Part shown: one piece after another, positions 9,571 through 19,624 of the stretch
Layout of the letters: every line of letters begins with the position of its first letter
Position numbering within the stretch: position 1 is the first letter of the stretch
Source: Mactromeris polynyma
Taxonomy: Eukaryota; Mollusca; Bivalvia; Venerida; Mactridae
Assembly (NCBI GenBank): GCA_032209605.1
Contig: JASFXZ010000037.1
Coordinates: forward strand, 4,340,001 to 4,404,000
Length of the DNA: 64,000 nucleotides
Direction: 5' to 3'
The notes under the pieces: model-generated
Seen by the model: the letters and a program-made list of their open reading frames with translations, nothing else
Database searches by the model: none
Told to the model about the DNA's origin: nothing
Position numbers and translations under genes: made by a program

Positions 9571-11690
9571 GGACTTAAATATTTTACCGATACAACAACA
9601 AAACACAAGGCATACATATAATGGTACGCCAATTTGCTACTTGACAAATGGCACTGATACAAAATTAGTATAAGTCTGTTAAACCTTCTGTCTGCCAACT
9701 ATGTTATTTATTATATTTAAATATAAATTAATAAGGCAACTAGAGTACCCCTATTTCTGTTATTTTTAGATACATTTAAATCAAAATGGCACGTGACAAT
9801 TCAGGCCAAGATAGAGTTCAAGGGTCAAAATGTTGCCTTGGTGAATATAAAGATTATATTATCATAACTCCAACGATCAAAAGTGGAACACACTAAAACA
9901 GTTCATATACGGTCACTGTTTTAAACAATTAATAATGACGAATATTGTAGAAAATCTTTTTACATTTAGTGGTATTCTTTTCGGGTACATACTGTGTACT
10001 AATTTTGTTCTCAAGATATCTACTAAAACCGGATCCACCTAGGGGGTACCAGGCTTTCGTTAATGGTCAGTTTTAGGACAGGTTATTCCTAAGCCTTTAA
10101 TTAAATGTTAGACAGATTTCAGGTCCAACCATGATCGCTGGCGTTTGTTTCACTTTGGTGATAGAAGATAAATCTATTTCTTGATGACAGTATATGTGGT
10201 CGACTTAATAAAACAGATACTTCATTTCTTAACATATCAATGGTTTTCTGTAATGATTTTAAATTTGCGCTTTCCATATTTGAAGTCTGGTGCAATATCT
10301 TGTGTGCACTTACACGAATAATTACATGTAATTTCTCAATTTGATGAAAATCCGAACAATTATTGGAACACGCGATAACGTTCATATACGTTCTCTGGTA
10401 ATATGGTACATAGCAAAATATGGTTGTTCCACAAATGTTAGACACGTATCAGTTTTGAATTAATGTACTATACATGTATATCATGATGCTCCCATACCCA
10501 GCTTTCAATGCGTTTTAGCTGTCTTATCGCAGTGGATTGTCCACCTTGAAAGTGACCCGAAAATCGATATCGAGTTTCCAGCTTTACCAGTTTTGATCGA
10601 TAGATTATACAGGGACAATATTTTCAAACGTAGATTTAAACGCTTTATCTTATGACTAGAATAATCTAACTTGTTTCGCATACTAAGTTGACTTACGCTC
10701 TTAATCCACAAGGGTTGCATGTTGCTTTATGTTGATTGTACTTCTGTATGTTTCAATACGGTCCCTATTTCAATACACACGTTAAACATGTTTTACACTC
10801 ATAGCTTACAGAAAATAATCCAATATATTTAGTTTGTTTTGAAAATTAGCCATGTCTCCTTATTTAAGTATTTCATCTTGGACCAATATATACATAGTCC
10901 CAGATTTCTTATTGGAATATATGGTCGTGATTCTGTTTTTGTTGAGAAGTGATCTAATCCCCCTTAGACGTTTAATGAAATATTTGTTGTTCATAATGAC
11001 AATAGTCCTGTCTGATGCATACTCCACAAAAGTCACTATTTTGATGCTTTGCCGAATATATTGTACATTTGATAGATCTACATGTATTATGCGTTATGTC
11101 ACGGACCTATATATATATGGTATATAGGTCCGTGGTTATGTCATATATATGATATATCTACATGTATATTATGCGTAATGTCATATATATCGTATATATG
11201 ATAGATCTACATGTATTATGCGTTATGTCATGTTAGGATTTTTATTTTACTTTACCGCAGAGCAACCTTATTTGTCAAAACGAACTGTACATTACAAGTA
11301 TATTAATATGCCAATAAACTATGCAGGACTTTGTACAATTTATCGATAAATACAACAAAACTTATTATTTCAAACATGTTCAGATTTAAAGTATAAAAAC
11401 ACGTTACGACTATAATGCTTTGGGCAAATTATTGTATAATATCAAGTTACAATCTGTGTACAAATATGCCATTTATTTGTTTGCAATATTTCATCAATTG
11501 AGCAATTAAACCTGATTAGAGCAAATGGTGTTTGGTATCACGTGAGATCAAAGGTCGGCGTCAGTCAACCATTAAACAAACATGTCAATTTTACGATTGA
11601 TAATCAAACAATAAAGTCAAGCAAATATGTGTCGATAATACCAGATGTCATAATTTAGACTAAAATGTAGCAAAATATGTCTTAATTTAT
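9571..11690. other. No recognised gene; two unassigned minus-strand ORFs
   Basis: Minus-strand ORFs at 10119-10445 (108 codons, starting MSNICGTTIFCYVPYY) and 10505-10720 (71 codons) show no motif I recognise and no stem-loop after the stop. They could be decayed transposon pieces or chance. A 35-base palindromic insertion sits at 11100. The rest is AT-rich non-coding sequence with short repeated phrases (atctacatgtattatgcg) around 11080-11220. Confidence 0.4.
11093..11141. mobile_element. 35-base palindromic insertion with 7-base target duplication
   Basis: Element 11100-11134 starts cacggacctata and ends tataggtccgtg, the same termini as the element at 1210 but with a different centre and length. 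It is flanked by gttatgt at 11093-11099 and 11135-11141. Two independent insertions with perfect 7-base duplications support mobility. Confidence 0.8.
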
Positions 11691-11698
11691 CTCCAGAT

Positions 11699-11795
11699 TA
11701 TATAAATACCAGGTAATCAAATCATGCCATTCCATACTTTATGGTATACACATCTCAACCCATTTACTACCTCTCCTTGTAATCATACTGCGAAC
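11699..11795 (+). promoter_or_regulatory. TATA box and leader of the 115-codon paralogue
   Basis: A strong tatataaata box lies at 11699-11708. A start site about 30 bases downstream would fall near 11730, after the in-frame ATG at 11724. This, and the lack of homology between the leader peptide and the other family members, supports initiation at 11796. Confidence 0.55.
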
Positions 11796-12143
11796 ATGTC
11801 GTCTGAGGGAAAGATCTCGAAGCAACATTGCGACCTTGGATTGCTGCGAGAAGCCGAAAGAAAGTTCAAGAAATCGTGTGCTCAAATATGTTTTTTGAAC
11901 AAACTGTTAGAAGATACGCAAGCACGTTATGGGAAGGCAAAGAGAGAAAACTTCAAGTGTTTCCGTTATAACCTAAGATTGAAGTTAGCCGTCGTGGAGG
12001 GCACACGAAACATGTACTACGAGTATGCTTACAAGCAAGCAGAGATTGTTGCCGACTTACGTCTCAAGCTATATGGACAGGAAGTGGAGATTGTTACGTC
12101 AGAGGAAGAGAGCGATGCGGAAACAGACGAATATCCTGTTTGA
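11796..12143 (+). CDS. Small conserved intronless protein, 115 aa (diverged paralogue)
   Basis: Diverged member of the same family as the 111-residue genes. It starts MSSEGKISKQ, then REAERKFKKSCAQICFLN, the core FRYNLRLKLAVVEGTRNMYYEYA, then QAEIVADLRLKLYGQEVEIV and an acidic tail EEESDAETDEYPV. In the 23-codon core only one residue differs from the other genes (T for V), while I count about 15 synonymous codon differences, which is direct evidence of protein-level selection. It is intronless, TATA-driven and followed 75 bases after the stop by a histone-type hairpin with a canonical TTTC loop. Function not recognised. It is predicted helical and acidic at the C-terminus, with no signal peptide. 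Confidence 0.8.
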   Translation: MSSEGKISKQHCDLGLLREAERKFKKSCAQICFLNKLLEDTQARYGKAKRENFKCFRYNLRLKLAVVEGTRNMYYEYAYKQAEIVADLRLKLYGQEVEIVTSEEESDAETDEYPV

Positions 12144-12217
12144 GACGTCACAAAATGTCGATGCGTTTTACCAAAGACCTAAGTACCAGTATTTTGGTAT
12201 TTGGTTTTACAGAAAAC

Positions 12218-12280
12218 AGCCCTTTTCAGGGCTAAATAATGTCCGTTTTTTTAATGGGACTGAAATAAATCAGAAAGAAG
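12218..12280 (+). promoter_or_regulatory. Histone-type 3' stem-loop and GAAAGA element (paralogue)
   Basis: AGCCCTTTTCAGGGCT at 12218-12233 has a perfect six-pair stem and a TTTC loop, the classical histone loop sequence, with flank AAATAA. cagaaagaag lies at 12271-12280, 38 bases beyond the hairpin. The surrounding sequence is unrelated to the flanks of the 111-codon genes, so the hairpin is conserved while its context is not. Confidence 0.68.
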
Positions 12281-12494
12281 TACACTAATATGATTGTCAC
12301 CAGAATGATCAGGGTATCTCACGTAGATGTATATACTTACCCTTCAACTTTCGTGCTTATTGGAAACGTACGATATTCAGCACATATATTTTACATTTCT
12401 CCCTTAGTTAAATAATATCTGTACCATTGACTGTGACACCCTCACTTTGTGTAATGCAATGTATATAATTCGAAACAAGAACTATCTTGAAAAA

Positions 12495-12790
12495 AGATGG
12501 TCGGCTCAACTTTGAAGGTTAAGATTTTTTATGCAACATGAAAAAAGGCGAGATGTTACGATTCATGGTCACTGCAGATCCAAAATGGGTTTCGGTAAAT
12601 TAACCGAAATTCAGAGGATTTCGGTAAGGTAACGTTCCCTTATCGAAAGGTTAACCAGTCCGCGTTAAGGTTACACACGTTGTTCGATTGAAGTGAAATT
12701 GCCTTGGTGGTTAACGTAAGCTTTGTTTGGTTTACACAACACTGATATGCAAATAGCAAAACCGAGTTAGTACGGCTGCGGCGAAAAATG
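12495..12790. repeat. Interspersed repeat (about 300 bases)
   Basis: Matches about 59447-59735 and, in part, about 31722-31870. Shared phrases include gaaggttaagatttt, gatgttac-att, ggatttcggtaa and tttacacaacactgatatgc. The class is unknown. No coding capacity. Confidence 0.6.
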
Positions 12791-13448
12791 CTGAAGTAGA
12801 GCTATTTCATTACAGATCGAGCGTCTTGGGACTCCTCCAATGGTGTCATAGACATAGCCTCATCTACATCAGTCAAATCTTTGTTTTCACTCTTCACAGT
12901 GAGACTAAAATGGTCACTCTTCAATGTGGAGGAAGCCTATGAGATACAGTTGAAATATTACAAAGTAAAGTTTCACCAACTCTTGATTAAGGGAAACAAA
13001 ATATTATACGAGTACGTAATGCATCATCCATGAAAAAAACCCTATTCAGTTGTATTATCTACACCCTTCCCCACCATTGCCTGCTATTTCTGAACACAGA
13101 CAAAATCAGGACTTATAGCAGCAGGTAATGCTCTGATCCCCTACAATCTCCTTGGAGAATATTGCAGCTGTCAATGATTCATTGCCGATGATGTGAAGGA
13201 TCAATATACATGTGTAAGTATCCGATATTTTATACATAAAAACATCCCACTGAAAAACCAAACCAAAAGTCCTAAGTTCCAATGCTGTAAGAAATCTCAC
13301 ATAATGGCATTCTCATACATAAGAAGTCCGAGAGAATTCCTCACAGAAGTTGAATAGTTAGAGAAGGAAAACGAATCAGTTAGAACTCTGGTGCTAGGTC
13401 TGTGTGAATGACAACCTAAAATCCACATTTGAATGAAGACAGATATAA
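12791..13448. other. No gene seen
   Basis: The minus-strand ORF at 13106-13300 has no recognisable motif. Ordinary AT-rich spacer before the minisatellite. Confidence 0.4.
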
Positions 13449-13944
13449 GAACATAAGGTCTAACTAGAACATAAGGTCTAACTAGGACATAAGGTCTAAC
13501 TAGAACTTAAGGTCTAACTAGAACATAAGGTCTAACTAGAACATAAGGTCTAACTAGAACATAAGGTCTAACTAGAACATAAGGTCTAACTAGGACATAA
13601 GGTCTAACTAGAACTTAAGGTCTAACTAGAACATAAGGTCTAACTAGAACATAAGGTCTAACTAGAACATAAGGTCTAACTAGAACATAAGGTCTAACTA
13701 GAACATAAGGTCTAACTAGAACATAAGGTCTAACTAGGACATAAGGTCTAACTAGGACATAAGGTCTAACTAGAACATAAGGTCTAACTAGAACATAAGG
13801 TCTAACTAGAACTTAAGGTCTAACTAGAACATAAGGTCTAACTAGAACATAAGGTCTAACTAGAACATAAGGTCTAACTAGAACATAAGGTCTAACTAGA
13901 ACATAAGGTCTAACTAGAACATAAGGTCTAACTAGAACATAAGG
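13449..13944. repeat. 18-base minisatellite, about 27 copies
   Basis: The unit is aacataaggtctaactag, with scattered gacata and aactta variants. The same order of variants is seen in the second copy at 26934. Confidence 0.95.
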
Positions 13945-14428
13945 ACACTATGTACAGTCAGTATCAAATATTTATTCAAATTCAACACATTAACAGCACA
14001 GTTAGGTAAACATATACTTCATAATAGCTAACAATTGGTAATAAACAAGTTTCTACACAATGTACACACACTTTCAAATCATTATTATCTCCCTTTTTAG
14101 GTCAGTCAGTACCACAAAGGCAAACTGAGTTTACAAAAAAACACCAATAAAAACATGAATAACTACACAATTGCTTGTTTTGTCCATAGTTTAAATGTGA
14201 TAAATGAATTAGATTACAACCTAAAAAGCCATGCATAGTTCTCACATCTACAATATTTACCTCCCTTGTTCTGAATTGATAGGCAAATTTCCTTGAAGTT
14301 TATGGGGAATATAATGTAATCGATGATAAACTAATCTGATATATAAAAATAACTCATTCATTATGTAGGCATTCAGCTCAGTAAGTTGAAGAAAAAGTGG
14401 TTGTCACATGCAAATTCTCTTGGTATTT
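13945..14428. other. Spacer at the end of the duplicated unit; no gene seen
   Basis: Contains the left arm (about 14233-14285) of an inverted repeat whose right arm exists only after copy 2, at about 27969-28037. The duplication junction follows directly. Confidence 0.5.
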
Positions 14429-15149
14429 TCTAGAAATATAACGTGTTATTAGATGTTTATATGATAATTTTTTACAACAATGGTTCTCTGATGTTACCTA
14501 CAAAACTTTTAAACATGATTTTTTGAAGAAATTATACTTAACTTGCCATGATTGGAAATGATAAACACAGATTAGCTTTAGCCAAATTTAGATGTTCAGC
14601 ACACCGTTTAAATATAGAAGAAGGTCGTTACAGAAATGTGCCATGAATGCTGTAGAAACTGAATTTCATGTTTTACTTGTCTGTCCACGATATCACGGAC
14701 CTATATACATACATATACATATAGGTCCGTGACGATATAGAGACCTGAAAATACAATTCTAACTGTTACTGTCATTGGCCTACTCCCCATAAACTTAAAC
14801 AGCTGTTATAGAGCTCAAATACTGTAATTTGAGGAACACTAGCATCTTTTATTTTTCATGCTAACTTATTGAGAGAATAATTTAATCATCAACCAATTTA
14901 TTATGTTCGTTAGCCTTATGTTACAACCTCACTGTATGCACGCATTTCCAATATAATTTATGTCAACTATAGTCTTTATCTGTCAATGATTCATACTATA
15001 TTTATACACACTTTTCTCGTATATAATGTTTGTTTATGTAATTGTGTTCACCTTTCCCATTGTATATACATGTATGTTGTTATCACAATGAACTTGTAAG
15101 TTTTTGTCAATGAACTTGTAAGTTTTTGTCAATAAACTTTGAAATTGAA
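14429..15149 (+). mobile_element. LINE C-terminal fragment and 3' tail (copy 2)
   Basis: Duplicate of 945-1665. The part of the LINE upstream of 945 is absent because the duplication starts inside the element. Confidence 0.75.
14687..14738. mobile_element. 38-base palindromic insertion (copy 2)
   Basis: Duplicate of 1203-1254, element 14694-14731, with the same acgatat flanks. Confidence 0.8.
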
Positions 15150-15158
15150 AATAAAAGT

Positions 15159-15440
15159 AAATCGGCTTAAAGTGTGAAATCACTTTCGCCGTTGAAATTG
15201 GCAATTACTCTTTGGTATCAATAAAATGACAAACACCATTGAAGCAACAAGAGACTAATCATCAAGTGCGAAAAACGCGCAAACAAATCAGTTGTCAGTT
15301 GTCAACATTAATTTATGGACAAGTGGCATTCACCTGACATGGTCGGGAATAAATACGGGGATTTTCTTGACGGAATACCAAACTTGCATTTGCATTTCAT
15401 CTGCAACTATCAATCGTACTCAATATTTACATTTCTAAAA
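15159..15440 (+). promoter_or_regulatory. Promoter of small gene copy a, second unit
   Basis: Duplicate of 1675-1956. TATA-like aataaata at 15348-15355. Confidence 0.5.
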
Positions 15441-15776
15441 ATGTCCTCGCAAAAGCTTGATGACGTCATTGTTGAAATGGCTCAGCAGACGCTATCTGAC
15501 GCGGAAAGAAAGTTTCGGAAGTCATGCATCCAGATAACCTTGTTGAATACACAACTGGAGGATATAAAGAAACGCTACCTAAGTGCGAAAGCAGACGACT
15601 TCCACCGCTTCCGGTACAATCTTCGTCTGAAACTTGCTGTGGTCGAGGGAGTAAGAAACATGTACTACGAATACGCTCATATCCAGGCGGAACACGTGGC
15701 CGAAATCAGACTACAGCTGTTTGGAGAAGTTGTGCAGATTGTTGATGATCGCCCGAATGAGGTAGAGGCCGAGTAA
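15441..15776 (+). CDS. Small conserved intronless protein, 111 aa (copy a, second unit)
   Basis: Sequence-identical product to 1957-2292 (tail DDRPNEVEAE). Unknown function; see the first copy for domain notes. Confidence 0.75.
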   Translation: MSSQKLDDVIVEMAQQTLSDAERKFRKSCIQITLLNTQLEDIKKRYLSAKADDFHRFRYNLRLKLAVVEGVRNMYYEYAHIQAEHVAEIRLQLFGEVVQIVDDRPNEVEAE

Positions 15777-15804
15777 AACGTCACCTCAATTTCCGGTTTT
15801 AAAC

Positions 15805-15864
15805 GGTCCTTGTCAGGGCCAACACATGGTACAATTCTGTACCGCCATTCAACTCGAAAGAATC
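15805..15864 (+). promoter_or_regulatory. Histone-type 3' stem-loop (copy a, second unit)
   Basis: GGTCCTTGTCAGGGCC at 15805-15820 and cgaaagaatc at 15855-15864. Confidence 0.65.
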
Positions 15865-15973
15865 TTTTTTATGGTTGTCATATTAACGGGAAAATCCGTC
15901 AAGTCCTTTGATTGCACGTTTACATGCATGCACAGTCAATTATTCACTTACACGTCAACAATTTATTATTGTA

Positions 15974-18340
15974 ATGCCTGTTGAAATTACTTGATTACTT
16001 ATTGTGAATTTGCTGATGATCATTGTTTAAATGTATCTAGACATCGGCCGATATTATGTTGTCTTAATGTATGTATTGACTCGATGAATGATAGAGATAA
16101 TTGTGTATCTAGCAATGTGATTAATTTCAAGTTCAAGTTCAAAGTTTTATTGACAAAAATTCACAAAGTTCATTGTCATAACAACATATATACATAATTG
16201 GAAAAGGGCTTGCAGGCACGAGTATGACAATTACTGTACCCGATTACTAAACGATACGAAATAAAGCAATATATGTTGTGCAAATATGGATATTAGTGGC
16301 ATTGATGATGCGTATCGGACTGTAACGGACAGCTTGGTCAGTAATGCTAGAGCGGCGTTTCCCGTTAAGCGGATTAGACCCCATCTTAAGCCGTACTGTT
16401 GTGAAGAGCTTGATAGTCTACACAGTGCGATGAAGAGGTCACGTGAAGTCTGGTGTCGAGCGGGGAGGCCCCGGGGTCATAATTTTATTTGGGATTTGAG
16501 CAAAGCTCCTCATCCATACAACATATGTACAACATTTTGTCAAAGTACAAACAAAATAGCAAATTAGTAAAGTAAAATAAAGAGAAAAATAAACCACACG
16601 ATAGAAAAAACAAACAACAAATACACATATGAAAACATCCAAATGATTCACAACAATATGAGTGTGTGAGAGAGTGAAAGAATAAATTTACATTTCAAAT
16701 AAAAAAAAAATAGTATAAAGGTGATAAGGCTGAGTTTAGAGTTGTTCATAGACGTTGTGTAGAAAATTATTTAACAAGGTTGGACGGGGAGTTGGAAGAC
16801 GCTGCTTATAACGATCGTGCCAAATTCTGGAAGCAACTTAAGTCTCGTAAAAGTAAATGTTAAAGTGCTATGGGTGCTGGAATAAACTTTGATGGAACGG
16901 TTTATAGAAGTAGGTCCGAAGACTTGACGGAGCAATGGGCGAAGTATTTTCAAGACTTATATAATTGCTCAGTCAATACGAACTTTGATAATAAATTTGC
17001 GCAGCATGTAAAGTCAGTTGTTACGGAATCATTTGATCAGATTAGCTTAGGTACTGATGTGACTGTGCTACCGGACTTTGTTGGACGTTCTATTCGTACT
17101 TTAGCTGGGGGCATGGCCAGTGGTGTCGATGGGGTTTGTCATGAACACTTAATTTTTGCATCGCCTGTTATATCGCCAATATTAGCCAATTTGTTCACGA
17201 GCATGTTGCGACGCGGACATATTCCTGTGGATATGAAAAGAGGTGAACTCATTACTCTACATAAGGGCGGGAAGAAGATGAAGGATAATCCTAATAACTA
17301 CAGGGCGATAACTTTATCGTCTGTCATTCTCAAACTATATGAAACTGTTTTACCAGCACACCGTTTACATATAGAAGAAGGTCGTTACAGAAATGTGCCA
17401 TGAATGCTGTAGAAACAGAATTTCATTTTTTACTTGTCTGTCCACGATATAGAGACATGAGAAAACAATTCTAACTGTTACTGTCATTGGCATACTCCCC
17501 ATAAACTTAAACAGCTGTAATAGAGCTAAAATACTGTAATTTGAAGAACACTAGCATCTTTTATTTTTCATGCTAACTTATTGAGAGGACAAGAGTGGCA
17601 CACTGTCACAAAATACGCCCGTCATAAGTCAGAGCTCAGTCTGAGTTAAAACAAGACAAATTTTATGTAATTTCTAAAATCAAAGGGTGCTAACTCCTGA
17701 GTGATTTTAGCGATATGGCTAGTTATCGAACTTGGTCGAGATATTATGCCCATAAGCATTTTCACTAAGTTTGGTAAAGATCGGATGAAAACTCTTTGAC
17801 TTAGAGGGCGGACAAGGCTAATTTTGTCAATTTTGGATAATTCAAGGGCCATAATTCCGAAGTGCCTCCGTCGATGTGGCTGGTTATCGAACTTGGCCGA
17901 GATATCATGCCCACAAGCATCTTCACCAAGTATGGTAAAGATCGGAGGAAAACTCTTTGACGTAGAGAGCGTACAACATGTGGACACCGCTCGCCCGCCC
18001 GCCCGCCCGCCCGCCCGCCCGCCGTGGGTGTTCCCATAATACGATCCGTTCTTCGAACGGGCGTATAATAATTTAATCATCAACCAATTTATTATGTTCG
18101 TTAGCCTTATGTTACAACCTCACTGAATGCACGCATTTCCAATATAATTTATGTCAACTATAGTCTTTATCTGTCAATGATTCATACTATATTTATACAC
18201 ACTTTTCTCGTATATAATGTTTGTTTATGTAATTGTGTTCACCTTTCCCATTGTATATACATGTATGCTGTAATCACAATGAACTTGTGAGTTTTTGTCA
18301 ATAAACTTTGAAATTGAAAATAAAAGTAAATCGGCTTAAA
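15974..18340 (+). mobile_element. Degenerate LINE with nested insertions (copy 2)
   Basis: Duplicate of 2490-4855, with the same three insertions (about 16125-16249, 16477-16703 and 17588-18066). The A-run at 16701-16710 is one base longer than in copy 1. Confidence 0.8.
17588..18066. mobile_element. 479-base inserted element with (CGCC)n (copy 2)
   Basis: Duplicate of 4103-4581. Confidence 0.65.
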
Positions 18341-18619
18341 GTGCAAAATAATTTGAGCCGTTGAAATTGGCAATTACTCTTTAATTACTCTTTGGTATCA
18401 ATAAAATGACAAAACCATTGAAGCAATAAGAGACTAATCATCAAGTGCGAAAAACGCGCAAACAAATCAGATGTCAGTTGTCAACATTAATTTATGGACA
18501 AGTGGCATACACCTGACATGGTCGGGAATAAATACGGGGATTTTCTTGACGGAATACCAAACTTGCATTTGCATTTCATCTGCAACTATCAATCGTACTC
18601 AATATTTACATTTCTAAAA

Positions 18620-18955
18620 ATGTCCTCGCAAAAGCTTGATGACGTCATTGTTGAAATGGCTCAGCAGACGCTATCTGACGCGGAAAGAAAGTTTCGGAAG
18701 TCATGCATCCAGATAACCTTGTTGAATACACAACTGGAGGATATAAAGAAACGCTACCTAAGTGCGAAAGCAGACGACTTTCACCGCTTCCGGTACAATC
18801 TTCGTCTGAAACTTGCTGTGGTCGAGGGAGTAAGAAACATGTACTACGAATACGCTCATATCCAGGCGGAACACGTGGCCGAAATCAGACTACAGCTGTT
18901 TGGAGAAGTTGTGCAGATTGTTGATGATCGCCCGGATGAGGTAGAGGCCGAGTAA
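18620..18955 (+). CDS. Small conserved intronless protein, 111 aa (copy b, second unit)
   Basis: Duplicate of 5135-5470. TATA-like box at 18527-18534. Unknown function. Confidence 0.75.
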   Translation: MSSQKLDDVIVEMAQQTLSDAERKFRKSCIQITLLNTQLEDIKKRYLSAKADDFHRFRYNLRLKLAVVEGVRNMYYEYAHIQAEHVAEIRLQLFGEVVQIVDDRPDEVEAE

Positions 18956-18983
18956 AACGTCACCTCAATTTCCGGTTTTAAAC

Positions 18984-19043
18984 GGTCCTTGTCAGGGCCA
19001 ACACATGGTACAATTATGTACCGCCATTCAACTCGAAAGAATC
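18984..19043 (+). promoter_or_regulatory. Histone-type 3' stem-loop (copy b, second unit)
   Basis: GGTCCTTGTCAGGGCC at 18984-18999, with the GAAAGA motif at 19034-19043. Confidence 0.65.
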
Positions 19044-19183
19044 TTTTTTTATGGTTGTCATAATTACGGGAAAATCCGTCAAGTCATTTGATTGCACGTT
19101 TACATGCATGCACAGTCAATTATTCATGGTACCAGCAGGAAAAAACTCATAGTTTGTTTCACGGTGGGGATACAGAAGTCCGT

Positions 19184-19619
19184 TGTTACACCCCGTTTTG
19201 TAATACATGTACCAATTTTCTGGACTCAACCCGTTTTGTAATACATGTACCAATTTTCTGGACTCAACCCGTTTTGTAATCAAATATCAAAATGCACAGA
19301 CTATGGGTAATTTCAAAATTGTATTACAAGAAACCTGTGAACAAATGTAAAATCAGCCTTGCTTTACATTTGTACATTGGTTCCGTGTAATTTATTGTTG
19401 AAATTAAACATTTTATCAATTTTATTACAAAACCGGTTGAGTCTCAAATATGGTATTACAAAACGGGTTGTTTAAAATCATGGTCTTATTGCAAGAATTT
19501 CCTATAGCCTTGTGAAATAAGACTCATACCTTATTTGTAGACTGGTTTCCAGTTATTTCTTGATGAAATAATAATTTTCTGTCAACTTTGCAATTTTTAT
19601 TACAAAACGGGTTGTAACA
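19184..19619. mobile_element. 436-base MITE-like element (copy 2)
   Basis: Duplicate of 5699-6134 with the same terminal inverted repeats. Confidence 0.7.
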
Positions 19620-19624
19620 GTCCA

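Larger units (their letters stand above)
945..14428. repeat. Copy 1 of a 13.48 kb direct tandem duplication
   Basis: Every feature from 945 to 14428 recurs 13,484 bases further on, or 13,485 after an A-run of 9 bases ending at 3225 that is 10 bases ending at 16710. Sampled stretches are identical, including the internal variants of the 18-base minisatellite. The unit starts at tctagaaatataacg (945). At the junction (14429) the same start follows ggtatttt directly. Such identity means either a very recent duplication or an assembly duplication. Confidence 0.92.

Noticed and set aside
13449..13944. CRISPR-like array
   Set aside because: Units are contiguous with no unique spacers, and the genome is eukaryotic. 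The same holds for all other arrays in the window.
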